Below, in pieces: positions 34,645-45,529 of a stretch of 64,000 nucleotides of DNA. A model generated the notes under the pieces. That model did no database searches. It saw only the letters and a list, made by a program, of their open reading frames with translations, and had not been told where the DNA came from. Every line of letters starts with the position of its first letter. Position 1 is the first letter of the stretch. The position numbers and the translations under genes are program-made. This DNA comes from Epiperipatus broadwayi (taxonomy: Eukaryota > Onychophora > Udeonychophora > Euonychophora > Peripatidae), in contig JAQFVV010012416.1 of NCBI GenBank assembly GCA_028023455.1, positions 5,375,594 to 5,439,593 of the forward strand. The letters run 5' to 3'.

Positions 34645-37159
34645 TGTAATGGTTAAAACATGTCTATCTCGCTAACACACTGCAGAATTTAAACCTGGGA
34701 TATAGAACTCAACACTAGGAGGGTTACCTCCCAGAAATCCCAAGTTCAAATCCAAAGTCCAAACTCCACAATGCACTCTATGTGATAACACATTTGATGC
34801 TACTGATAGTATAATTTCATGCTGGTGCCGGTGATCAGGGAGAAAACAAAAGACTCTAAATCTAAAATAGCCCGAGATTCATTTAACAATAACTTATAGA
34901 TGTTCTCGAGATAAACCCATTACGGTATGTTACTTAATTGCACCCCAAATAAAAAGTGAAAAGAAATCCACAAATAATATTTTAATAATTAGAAAATAGT
35001 TTAGCTATATAAATTGGACAAATATATACAATAAACAACAAAATGGCTGATACCTCATACTTGGGTTTGTTTAGATAATGTGTCTAAAATACAGTGACAT
35101 AGTAGGCATATGCGAGTCACGTAAAGTCTAACAGAATTTGAATATTCTAAAATATCTATAATTGGAATCTTAAATGGAGACCGAGAGTCGCTCGCGAAGT
35201 GGTTAATAAAATTATAAGATCGAGCTATACTGAACGGACTTAAATATTCATTTAACTAATAGAATTCTTTTAAATAATTAATAAGGAAAATGTACGGTGG
35301 TGACAGCGATATAATAAGAGGAAGAGGTGCAGTTTCTGAGTATTCAACTTTATAAATTATGAAACAAAGGTCTTTGCTTTGGATAGGCATTTCACCTTTT
35401 ATTTGTGGCATCTCTAACTCACTCACAGCTTAAGCCTGGCTTGCACCCAGGAGCTTCGTAACTGTGGGGACATACGCAAAATAATTCCCATGTGCCATTA
35501 TAGTACTGTACTGGGAACTGTGGAGTAATATAAGGGGAAGGAATTTAACCAATGATGACCTTTGCCAATGGTAAGGTTTCAGCACCCAAGCATATTCACT
35601 AGCAACACAGAATTTAAAATACACTTAGTAAAACAAAGGGCATGTTATTAAAGAACAGAAATAGCTCGCTCTCAAATTTCATATTTTTAATGGCCAGCAG
35701 ACTCTCAACAAAGCTTAGAGAAATAAATATTTATTCTAACAAAGTTATTATACATAAGAACTACTTTTAAATATATATAAACTGGGGGAGGGGGGAATGC
35801 ATGTTTGCGGTTTAAATAAACTAAGATGGCAACCATGCATTTTAACTTCCCTACATAACTCACATTTGCCTAAAGATATTAATTAGACATTTATTCCAAT
35901 ACATTTAAATAAGACATTTACAAATATATATAGAAAATCAACCCAAGCACAAGTTCAGCTTGCATTAGAAAAAAACACTTGAATAAATACATATTAAGGA
36001 ATATACAAAATTTATTAGCTATATAGCATGAAGGTTTTCCGAGATCTCGAGTTGATTTTAATTACCTCATTCTTTCCAATCCATGGGCATTTTCAAATTT
36101 GTAACAAAGTTCTTAAGCAAATTATGGTTCTCCTTGTTTTGTTGTTCTGCAGCAACAGTTAGTAGATTTCAGGAGCAGCAGCTCTTAGGGCTGGTTCAGT
36201 TGGGCTTGATGATACTGTGACAGGACATCGGATAGAATGACAGATGGCCAAGGCACTGGCTCCTGAGGGAAAGCAGCCTACTGCTCTTTACGCAGTCATT
36301 CTAAGGTTAAACAATTTTAAACTTGTTTTAAACTCACAAACAAGCCGGTCAGTCCGATAACGCAAATAAAATGAAAATTATTGGAAAATCAATTTCAAAA
36401 TTACAGCAAATATAACTTCTGTTGTCACAATATCAGGCAGATTAATTAATAACTCTATCATAATCAATCAGCCCTATTTATATGCTCTCTCTGATTACAA
36501 TCTAATCCTGTGGTGGTAAAATCCATTCCTTAAGTTATTAATAAATTTGAAAACACGGACTGCATTTTTTAATTAAATCTGCTCATAAGCACTGTTTTAA
36601 TCTTATCAAATCTACTAGCAGAACTGGTGCCAATATAGTTAAAATTGGTCACTATTGTTCTTTCCCTATCCTCACTGACTTAAAAAAAAGGCATGTTTTT
36701 AAAAAACTAAATAACATTTTATATTTATAAAACTCTCTTTTGATTTTAATTTCCAAAATATATTTATCAGTGATATTATTTTATTAAACGCAAATAATTA
36801 TAGCGAAATAACATCACAAAATAAACAGATTCAAAAACAACAAATTTTAAATAAATATTTTCATAAATTTTAAATAGTATCGCAGTATGTGTGTAGAGGA
36901 GAATATGTGACTTACTTTATTGTACAAGCATATATACGTAATATATACTCGACGGTTTGAAAATAAAACCGTTTAAGACAATTTTAATTATTATAAAACC
37001 CCAGGAACCCCATTAGACATATAAATTTAGGTGGGATTTCGATAAATATACCCAATACACACACAATACAATAAAATTAGGGTTTTAAATAAGGCATGAG
37101 GGTAGGAAACAGGAAGGCAATGTGAAACTAAGATTGGTAAGGCATATCTTACTGTTTCA
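34645..37159 (-). mobile_element. Long LTR (2.5 kb), minus-strand copy, probably solo
   Basis: Starts TGTAATGGTTAAAACATG and ends GGCATATCTTACTGTTTCA. It is the reverse complement of the copies at 38081-40600 and 43014-45529 over its full length, with scattered differences. Read on the minus strand the ends are TGAAACAG...CCATTACA, that is TG...CA. ATAT lies directly outside both ends (34641-34644 and 37160-37163), compatible with a 4-bp target duplication, although the flanks are AT-rich and this could be chance. No internal retroelement sequence adjoins it, so it is probably a solo LTR. Short frames inside (such as 35430-35624) are mirror images of frames in the other copies. Confidence 0.75.
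36475..36482 (-). promoter_or_regulatory. TATA box of the minus-strand long LTR
   Basis: TATAAATA followed by GGGCTGAT on the minus strand, conserved at the same place in the other two LTR copies. It is a likely LTR promoter element. Confidence 0.5.
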
Positions 37160-37699
37160 ATATACATAAAAGTAGGCAAATATGTACTGGGTGGTGAAAA
37201 GTGGTCAGCAAATAAGATTTTTCAAAAAAACTGAGATGGATTTTATTTTTCATGAGAGAAATTAAAAACAAATTTAAAATATTTGGAAGACTACAATATA
37301 TAAATGAAAATAGATTAGAAATTGCATTTAATTGGAATATATGAAGACCCAACACATGTTTGACAAAAAGAAAAATCTTACAATCTGCAAAGTTAATAAA
37401 AAATGTATTTCTGTGTATATATAAAAGAAATGGGGGGTAAGTATGAAGACAGTATGTTATGGATAAATAAATTTAAGATCTACAAAAATAATTAGAGATT
37501 AAAGTAGGAATTATTTAAAAATAAATTATATATATGACTATTTTAAAATGAGGTTTACAATTTATCCCACAACTAGATGTTCCACAGACAACCCACTCAA
37601 CCATCTAATTGGTTGGTAATGATTAGTTAACAATCTTTAGCTAAAAAATAAAAAAGGTGGAAAACTTCTGAAACCCTCCTTGTCTAGCAGTTAGAAAAA
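37160..37699. other. Spacer between inverted LTR copies, left part
   Basis: AT-rich sequence with no gene. The 68-codon minus-strand frame at 37149-37355 overlaps the LTR end and has no motif. Confidence 0.4.
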
Positions 37700-38065
37700 C
37701 TGGTATTACTTTATCTTTAGATGTGATAATATCTCATACTACTTCTATCAACTATCAGTAAATGTTGAATTTATACAAAATTTTAAACTTTATTTAATCT
37801 TTTCAAATATAAACAACTTCTTAGTAATAGCACACAAATAGACAACACATGTTAGACTATTTCTATCATCTATGGTAAATGTTGAATGTATAGAAACTTC
37901 TAAACTTTATTTAAACTTTTTTAATTCAAATAACTTGTTAGTAATAACACAACAAATTGACAATCCAAGTTATTACTAGGAAGTTATTTATAGTTGAACA
38001 GTTTAAAATTTTCTATTCATTCAACATTTACTGATAGATAATAGAAATAGTCCAACATATTATCA
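37700..38065. mobile_element. Foldback family C, short form
   Basis: The right arm ends ATAGAAATAGTCCAACATAT, and the inner left arm (about 37853-37925) holds GTTAGACTATTTCTATCATC, GTAAATGTTGAATGTATAG and CTAAACTTTATTTAAAC. A second left-like segment at about 37735-37830 repeats the same features, so the left side is duplicated. It lacks the tRNA-like core and sits in the spacer between the inverted LTRs. Confidence 0.7.
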
Positions 38066-38080
38066 CGCTTGATATGCCAT

Positions 38081-40600
38081 TGAAACAGTAAGATATGCCT
38101 TACCAATCTTAGTTTCACCTTGCCTTCCTGTTTCCTACCCTCATGCCTTATTTAAAACCCTAATTTTATTGTATTGTGTGTGTACTGGGTATATTTACCA
38201 AAATCCCACCTAAATTTATATGTCTAATGGGGTGCCCGGGGTTTTATAATAATTAAAATTGTCTTAAACGGTTTTATTTTCAAACTGTCGAGTATATATT
38301 ACATATATATGCTTGTACAGTAAAGCAGGTCACATATTGTCATCTACACACATACTGTGATAATATTTAAAATTTTTGAAAAGATTTATTTAAAATTTGT
38401 TGTTTTTAAATCTGTTTATTTTGTGATGTTATTCCACTATATTTGTTTGCATTTAATAAAATAATATCACTGATAAATATATTCTGGAAATTAAATTCAA
38501 AAAAGTTTTATAAATATAAAATGCTATTTAGTTTTTCAAAAACATGCCAATTTAAATCAGTGAGGGTAGGGAAAGAACAATAGTAACTAATTTTAACTAT
38601 ATTGGCATCGTTTTACTAGTAGATTTGATAAGATTGAAAACAGTGCTTACAAGCAGATTTAATTAAAAAATGCAGTCCGTGTTTTCCAATTTATTAATAA
38701 CTTAAGGAATGGATTTTATGACTGCAGGGTTAGATTGTAATCAGAGAGAGCATATAAATAGGGCTGATATTATTATAGAGTTATTAATTAATCTGCCTGA
38801 TATTGTGACAACAGAAGTTATATTTGCTGTAATTTTGAAATTGATTTTCCAATAATTTTCGTTTTATTTGCATTATCGGACTGACCGGCTTGTTTGTGAG
38901 TTTAAAACAAGTTTTAAAATCGTTTAACCTTAGAATGACCACCTAAAGAGCAGTAGGCTGCTTTCCTTCGGGAGCCAGTGCCTTGGTCGTCTGTCATTCT
39001 ATCCGATGTCCTGTCACAGTATCATCAAGCCCAACTGAACCAGCCCAAAGAGATTCTGCTCCTGAAATCTACTAACTGCTGCTGCAGAACAACAAACCAA
39101 GGAGAATCAAAATTTTCTTAAGAACTTTGTTACAAATTTGGAAATGCCCATGGATGGATCTGAAAGAACAAGGTAATTAAAATCAACCCGAGATCTCGGA
39201 AACCTTCATGCTATATAGCTAATAAATTTGGTATATTCCTTAATATGTATTTATTCAAGTGTTTTTTTTAATGCATGCTGAACTTGTGCTTGGGTTGATT
39301 TTCTATATATATTTGTAAACGTCTTATTTAAATGTATTGTAATGAAATATCCAATTAATTTCTTTAGGCAAATGCGGGTTACGTAGGGAAGTTAAATAAT
39401 GCATGGTTACCATCTTAGTTTATTATACTGCAAACACGCATCCGCCTCCCATTGTTTATATATGTTTAAAAGTAGTTCTTACATATCATAAATTTTGTTA
39501 GAATAAGTATTTATTTCTCTAAGTTTTGTTGAGACTCTGCTGGCCATTAAAAATATGAAATTTGAGAGTGAGCTATTTCTGTTCTTTAATAACTTGCCCT
39601 TTGTTTTACTAAGTGTATTTTAAAATTTAACTGTGTTGCTAGTGAATATGCTTGGGTGCTGGACCTTACCATTGGCAAAGGTCATCAACGGTTAAATCCG
39701 TTCCTCTTATTTTACTCCGTGTTTCCCAGTACTGTGCTATAATGGCACATGGAAATTATTTTGCATATGTTCCCACAGTTACAAAGCTCCTGGGTGCGGG
39801 TCAGGCTTGAGCTGTGAGTGGGCTAGAGATGCCCCAAATAAAAGGTGAACTGCCTATCCAAAGTCAAGACCTTTCTTCATAATTTATAAAGTTGCATACT
39901 CAGAAACTGCACCCCTTCCTCGGCATTATACCGCTGGCACCACCGTACGTTTCCTTAGTAATTACTTTAAAAGAATTCTATTATTTAAATGAATTTTAAG
40001 TCCATTCAGTATAGCTCAATCTTCTAATTTAGTTAATCGCTTCACGAGTGACTCTCAGTCTCCATTTAAGATTCCAATTATAGTTTTAGAATATTCAAAT
40101 TCTGTTAGACTTTACATGACTCGCATATACCTACTCTGTCACTGTATTTTAGACATGTTATCTAAACGAACCCAAGTACAAGGTATCAGCCATCTTGTTG
40201 TTTATTGTATATAGCTATCCAATTTATATAGCTAAACTATTTTCTATATCTAATTATTAAAATATTATTTGTAAATTTATTTCTTTTCTCTTTTTATTCG
40301 GGGTGCAATTTAAGTAACATACCATAGTGGGTTTATCTCGGGCACATCTATAAGTTCTTGTTAAATGAATCTAGGACTATTTTTAGATTTAGAGTCTTTT
40401 GTTTTCTCTCTGAACACCAGCACCGGCATGAAATTATACTATTAGTAGCATCAAATGTGTTATCACATAGAGGGCGTTGTGGATTTTGGACTTTGGATTT
40501 GAACTTGGGATTTCTGGGAGGTAACCCTCCTAGTGTTGACTATGTCCCGGGTTTAAATTCTGCTGTGTGTTAGCGAGATAGACATGTTTTGACCATTACA
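38081..40600 (+). repeat. 5' long LTR (2520 bp)
   Basis: Starts TGAAACAGTAAGATATGCC and ends TTTTGACCATTACA. It is collinear with 43014-45529 with few differences, and with the reverse complement of 34645-37159. It contains a TATAAATA box about 670 bases in. A 71-codon frame near its right end (40358-40573, MLNESRTIFRF...) is also present in the second copy (45299-45517, 72 codons). Shared ancestry of the LTRs explains that without selection. Confidence 0.8.
38753..38760 (+). promoter_or_regulatory. TATA box of the 5' long LTR
   Basis: TATAAATAGGGCTGAT: a consensus-quality TATA box. The predicted transcript start about 30 bases downstream would leave a U3 of about 700 bases and an R-U5 of about 1.8 kb, which is unusually long. 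Confidence 0.55.
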
Positions 40601-41582
40601 TAGTAATTTTTTTCCGGGTCCATGGCGCTTTACAACGTGATGCTTCGATTTAAACACCCACAAAACCCTGATAGTATTTAGTTTGTTTAATTATCCATTT
40701 CCCTGTAGTTCAATATTTTCAATATCATGATTTATATTTTAAGATATTATATATATTTTGTTTGGCTCGGGCATTTAGACAATCACTTGGAGAATTTTCA
40801 GTTTAATATAGTATGACACGAGCAATATATATGTAAACTTTTGTCGGCTCTGCTCGTATTATAAAAATATATCTGTGCTAATTACTGTACTAAACTTAAT
40901 TTCAAAAAAATAGTGCAACATATATAGCTTTGCATCAAATAAGAATTGTAAAAATAAAAATGTATGATTGTCTAATTGAACGTCCAGAGTCAAACAAAAT
41001 AATTAAGTTAAATATTCCTGGGGGAGGTTAATGATAAAGATGTGGCCACAGATGGTATTGCACCTTGAAATAATGATGATGAACAGATTGGTTCATGCAT
41101 GTAAAGCTGTAAAATTCGGATTTGGTCATTTTATGTATAGCTACTTATGTAAACAAGTTTCTGTAAAAAAATCATAATAATAACATTTTGTAAATCTATC
41201 CATCTGAAATCATTGATCAAGGAGGAATGACAGTGAGATATCCATTGAGATACCTGAGTCTAGCAAATAATTAAATAGGACACCGCCAAACAGTTGAGCA
41301 ATCAGTAGAAGAAATCTGAGTAATAAAATAATAATATTTTGTTTTATATTTCCAAAATAACAAAGAAGCAGCATAATGAAAGCAGTACAGGATAAAACAA
41401 GGATGCACAGAAAGGTCAGAGACTGAGTGGAAGACAGCCAGTTGCCATTGTTTGATAAAGAAAAAAAGTTTAGTTAAAAAGAACTTTAAAAATAGAAAAT
41501 ATAGCAAATAATAACTCTAGTGATCCAGAATTGCCATTTACAGCTAAGAATTATAATAACGTTTCAGAATAATAAAACCAAA
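40601..41582 (+). other. Leader between 5' LTR and gag remnant
   Basis: About 980 bases without coding signal. It begins TAGTAATTTTTTTCCGGG, where a primer site would be expected but none is clear. The open frame at 41271-41507 on the other strand has no motif. Confidence 0.4.
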
Positions 41583-42658
41583 ATGGAAGAGCTAGAACAA
41601 AAAGACATAGACACATCTGGATTTCCAGAATCTCTAACACCAGTAGCAGAAATAAGCCAGCAAATGACAAATACAGACTTTCAATTTAAATATATAGAAG
41701 AACTCTTCAGACGACAAGCCGAAGAAGCCAGAATCAGGCATGAAGAGGACCAAAAAGAAAAGCGCAAAATGAGAGAACTGATTGTATTCCTACTTATGAA
41801 GTCAAGGAACTCCATGAGAAACAGGGAGGGCTCCAACAAAAACTTGATGAGAAATATGAAATAGAAGCGAGGCTCACTCCAAAATTAAATTTGGAAACTT
41901 TAGTTCTAAAAACAGAAGATAATAAAAAAGAGATGAAAGAAGAAGAGAGTAATCAAGACAAAACCACGAACAATCTACTACCAGTCCACGAAGAGAAAAG
42001 TATTAAAAGCCCTGAGATCACCAATATCCATAGAGTCATGATGCCTGACTCAAGCATTCAAACCCAGTTGGCCAAGGTCATCCACATCAAGATATTCCAA
42101 GGGGAGATTGGGGAAAGCCCTCATTTGCATATAGATAGTTTGAAAGATTTCTTCACATTCTCTTAGATAAAGCCAAAAGAACAAATTGCTATCGCCACCC
42201 ACCATTTACACGGTTAGGCGAAGGACTGGTGGAGCATCATAAAAGAAAAACCTGGAGACTTCACTGAGTATAGCAAGGCCTTACTGCGACACTACTGGAA
42301 TGAGGAACACCAGAGTGGTATCTTCAATACCATCTCCCGAGAAAAATACAGGAGCATCAAAGAGACACATACACAATTCTATATCCGGCAGGTTAATCGT
42401 CTGTGATCGCTCACCACCTTCTCATTCTCTGACTCACACATTATTTGCACCATCCAGCAGAACATGCTTCTGTTGATTCAACAACTGATGGCTGGAAGCA
42501 GAATTAAACACGCAGAGGAGATAGCAGAATTTCTGACTATGTTGGACTTCAGTCCTTGGGCCAACGAACCTCCAGACAAGGAAAAGAGATTGCACCACCC
42601 AAGAGGACATTCTCCGAGTATGAGAGATCGGCACTACCCACCTGACCCAGGAGAATAA
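41583..42658 (+). pseudogene. Gag pseudogene (Retrotrans_gag-like capsid)
   Basis: A short frame starting MEELEQKDIDTSGF at 41583 is rich in Glu, Lys and Arg (FRRQAEEARIRHEEDQKEKR) and probably coiled-coil. After a frameshift, one frame from 41891 to 42658 continues for about 255 codons with only three stops (42164-42166, one at about 42214 and one at about 42403). It includes AKDWWSIIKEKPGDF, LRHYWNEEHQSG and EKYRSIKETHTQFYIRQV, which matches the Retrotrans_gag pattern of WW, a loading helix and a W-rich turn. The C-terminus is HYPPDPGE, with no CCHC zinc knuckle. Such capsid proteins package element RNA. This copy is broken. Confidence 0.75.
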
Positions 42659-43013
42659 CAAAATATATATAAATAAAAAAAGGACTTGAACTTGGACACT
42701 CTTGCATAATTTTTGATCTACAATAACTTGAATTTGGACATTTACATACGCCTGAATTTGGACACTTTCGTATAGATTTTAAATTTATATATATATATAT
42801 ATATTCTAATTTGAATTTGAACAATCAAAAAATGCTTCAAAATATATATACGTATTTGCTAGTGAAAAAAAAATGTTGAAATATGATTCGGGTATACCAT
42901 CAAATCGCATTGCCCCTTGTCAAATTTTTTTGTGCTGATATTCAAAAATACTAGTAAACACTGGGTGTAAAACCTTTTTTTTTTAAATTTTTTTTTTACA
43001 TACTAAGCGAATG
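42659..43013 (+). other. 3' untranslated part with small repeats
   Basis: Three or four imperfect copies of a ~24-base unit (TTGAACTTGGACACTC, TTGAATTTGGACATTT, CTGAATTTGGACACTT, TTGAATTTGAACAAT) lie between 42686 and 42830. Poly-T runs precede the LTR. Confidence 0.6.
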
Positions 43014-45529
43014 TGAAACAGTAAGATATGCCTTACCAATATTAGTTTCACCTTGCCTTCCTGTTTCTTACCCTCATGCCTTATTTAAAACCCTAATTTT
43101 ATTGTATTGTGTGTGTACTGGGTATATTTACCAAAATCCCACCTAAATTTATATGTCTAATGGGATGCCCGGGGTTTTATAATAATTAAAATTGTCTTAA
43201 ATGGTTTTATTTTCAAACCGTCGAGTATATATTACGTATATTTGCTTGTACAGTAAAGTAGGTCACATATTCTCATCTACACACATACTGCAATAATATT
43301 TAAAATTTTGAAAAGATTTATTTAAAATTTGTTGTTTTTGAATCTGTTTATTTTGTGATGTTATTCCACTATATTTGTTTGCATTTAATAAAATAATATC
43401 ACTGATAAATATATTCTGGAAATTAAATTCAAAAAAGTTTTATAAATATAAAATGCTATTTAGTTTTTCAAAAACATGCCAATTTAAATCAGTGAGGGTA
43501 GGGAAAGAACAATAGTGACAAATTTTAACTATATTGGCATCAGTTTTACTAGTAGATTTGATAAGATTGAAAACAGTGCTTACAAGCAGATTTAATTTAA
43601 AAATGCAGTCCGTGTTTTCCAATTTATTAATAACTTAGGGAATGGATTTTACCACCGCAGGGTTAGATTGTAATCAGAGAGAGCATATAAATAGGGCTGA
43701 TTGATTATTATAGAGTTATTAATTAATCTGCCTGATATTGTGACAACAGAAGTTATATTTGCTGTAATTTTGAAATTGATTTTCTAATAGTTTTCGTTTT
43801 ATTTGCATTATCGGACTGACCAGCTTGTTTGTTAGTTTAGAACAAGTTTTAAAATCATTTAACCTTAGAATGATGGGGTAAAGGGGCAGAAGGCTGTTTT
43901 CCCTCGGGAACCAGTGCCTTGGCCATTCATCATTCACCATCCGATGTCCTGTCACCATATCAAGCCCAACTGAACCAGCCCAAAGAAATGCTGCTCCTGA
44001 AATCTACTAACTGCTGCTGCAGAACAACAAACCAGGGAGAATCAAAATTTGCTCAAGAACTTTGTTACAAATTTGGAAATGCCCACGGATGGATCTGAAA
44101 GAACAAGGTAATTAAAATCAACCCAAGATCTCGGAAACCTTCATGCTATATAGCTAATAAATTTTGTATATTCCTTAATATGTATTTATTCAAGTGTTTT
44201 TTTTTAATGCATGCTGAACTTGTGCTTGGGTTGATTTTCTATATATATTTGTAAATGTCTTATTTAAATGTATTGTAATGAAATATCTAATTAATTTCTT
44301 TAGGCAAATGCGAATTACGTAGGGAAGTTAAATAATGCGTGGTTGCCATCTTAGTTTATTATACCGCAAACACGCATCCCCCTCTCATTGTTTATATATG
44401 TTTAAAAGTAGTTCTTACATATCATAAATTTTGTTAGAATAAGTATTTATTTTTCTAAGTTTTGTTGAGAGTCTGCTGGCCATTAAAAATATGAAATTTG
44501 AGAGCGAGCTATCTCTGTTCTTTAATAACTTGCCATTTGTTTTACTAAGTGTATTTTAAAATTTAACTGTGTTGCTAGTGAATATGCTTGGGTTCTGGAA
44601 CCTTACCATTGGAAAAGGTCGTCAATGGTTAAATCCGTTCCCCTTATTTTACTCCGTGGTTCCCAGTACTGTGCTATAATGGCACATGGGAATTATTCTG
44701 TGTACGTCCCGACAGTTACAAAGCTCCTGGATGCAGGCCAGGCTTGAGCTGTGAGTGGGCTAGAGATGCCCCAAATAAAAGGTGAAATGCCTATCCAAAG
44801 CCAAGACCTTTCTTCATAATTTATAAAGTTGCATACTCAGAAACTGCACCCCTTCCTCGGCATTATATCGCTGGCACCACTGTACATTTCCTTAGTAATT
44901 ACTTTAAAAGAATTCTATTATTTAAATGAATTTTAAGTTCATTCAGTATAGCTCAATCTTCTAATTTAGTTAATCGCTTCGCGAGCGACTCTCGGTCTCC
45001 ATTTAAGATTCCAATTATATATAGTTTTAGAATATTCAAATTCTGTTAGACTTTATGTGACACACATATACCTACCATGTCACTGTATTTTAGACATGTT
45101 ATCTAAACGAACCCAAGTACAAGGAATCAGCCATCTTGTTGTTTATTGTATATAGCTATCCAATTTATATAGCTAAACTATTTTCTATATCTAATTATTA
45201 AAATATTATTTGTAAATTTATTTCTTTTCTCTTTTTATTCGGGGTGCAATTTAAGTAACATACCATAGTGGGTTTATCTCGGGTACATCTATAAGTTCTT
45301 GTTAAATGAATCTAGGACTATTTTTAGATTTAGAGTCTTTTGTTTTCTCCCTGATCACCGGCACTGGCATGAAATTATACTATTAGTAGCATCAAATGTG
45401 TTATCACGTAGAGGGCGTTGTGGATTTTGGACTTTGGATTTGAACTTGGGATTTCTGGGAGGTGACCCTTCTAGTGTTGAGTTCTATGTCCTGGATTTAA
45501 ATTTTGCAGTGTGTTAGCGAGATAGACAT
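43014..45529 (+). repeat. 3' long LTR, 3'-truncated
   Basis: Collinear with the copy at 38081-40600 from TGAAACAGTAAG to GCGAGATAGACAT. The final GTTTTGACCATTACA is missing; at 45530 the sequence becomes ATGGGAAGTTCTATG. The loss could be a deletion or a later insertion/rearrangement at the element edge. Confidence 0.8.
43686..43693 (+). promoter_or_regulatory. TATA box of the 3' long LTR
   Basis: TATAAATA followed by GGGCTGATTG, the same as in the other copies. Confidence 0.5.

Larger units (their letters stand above)
38081..45529 (+). mobile_element. Gag-only LTR retroelement with 2.5-kb LTRs
   Basis: Two direct copies of a 2.5-kb sequence (38081-40600 and 43014-45529) flank 2413 bases that contain a decayed gag but no protease, RT, RNase H or integrase. 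Total length is about 7.4 kb. Known elements of this design (terminal-repeat retrotransposons with gag, TR-GAG) depend on a partner for pol. No clear tRNA primer site follows the 5' LTR (the sequence after CCATTACA is TAGTAATTTTTTTCCGGG), and there is no clean polypurine tract before the 3' LTR. The 3' LTR lacks its last ~20 bases. An alternative is two solo LTRs flanking unrelated DNA, but the gag and the head-to-tail arrangement favour one element. Confidence 0.65.

Noticed and set aside
38081-38110. CRISPR-like or attachment-site interpretation of the short palindrome GTAAGATATGCCTTAC
   Set aside because: It is part of the LTR terminus; there are no spaced repeats and nothing prokaryotic.
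40358-40573. 71-codon frame inside the long LTR, also present at 45299-45517, as a possible gene
   Set aside because: LTR copies share all their sequence, so conservation of the frame needs no selection; no motif is visible.
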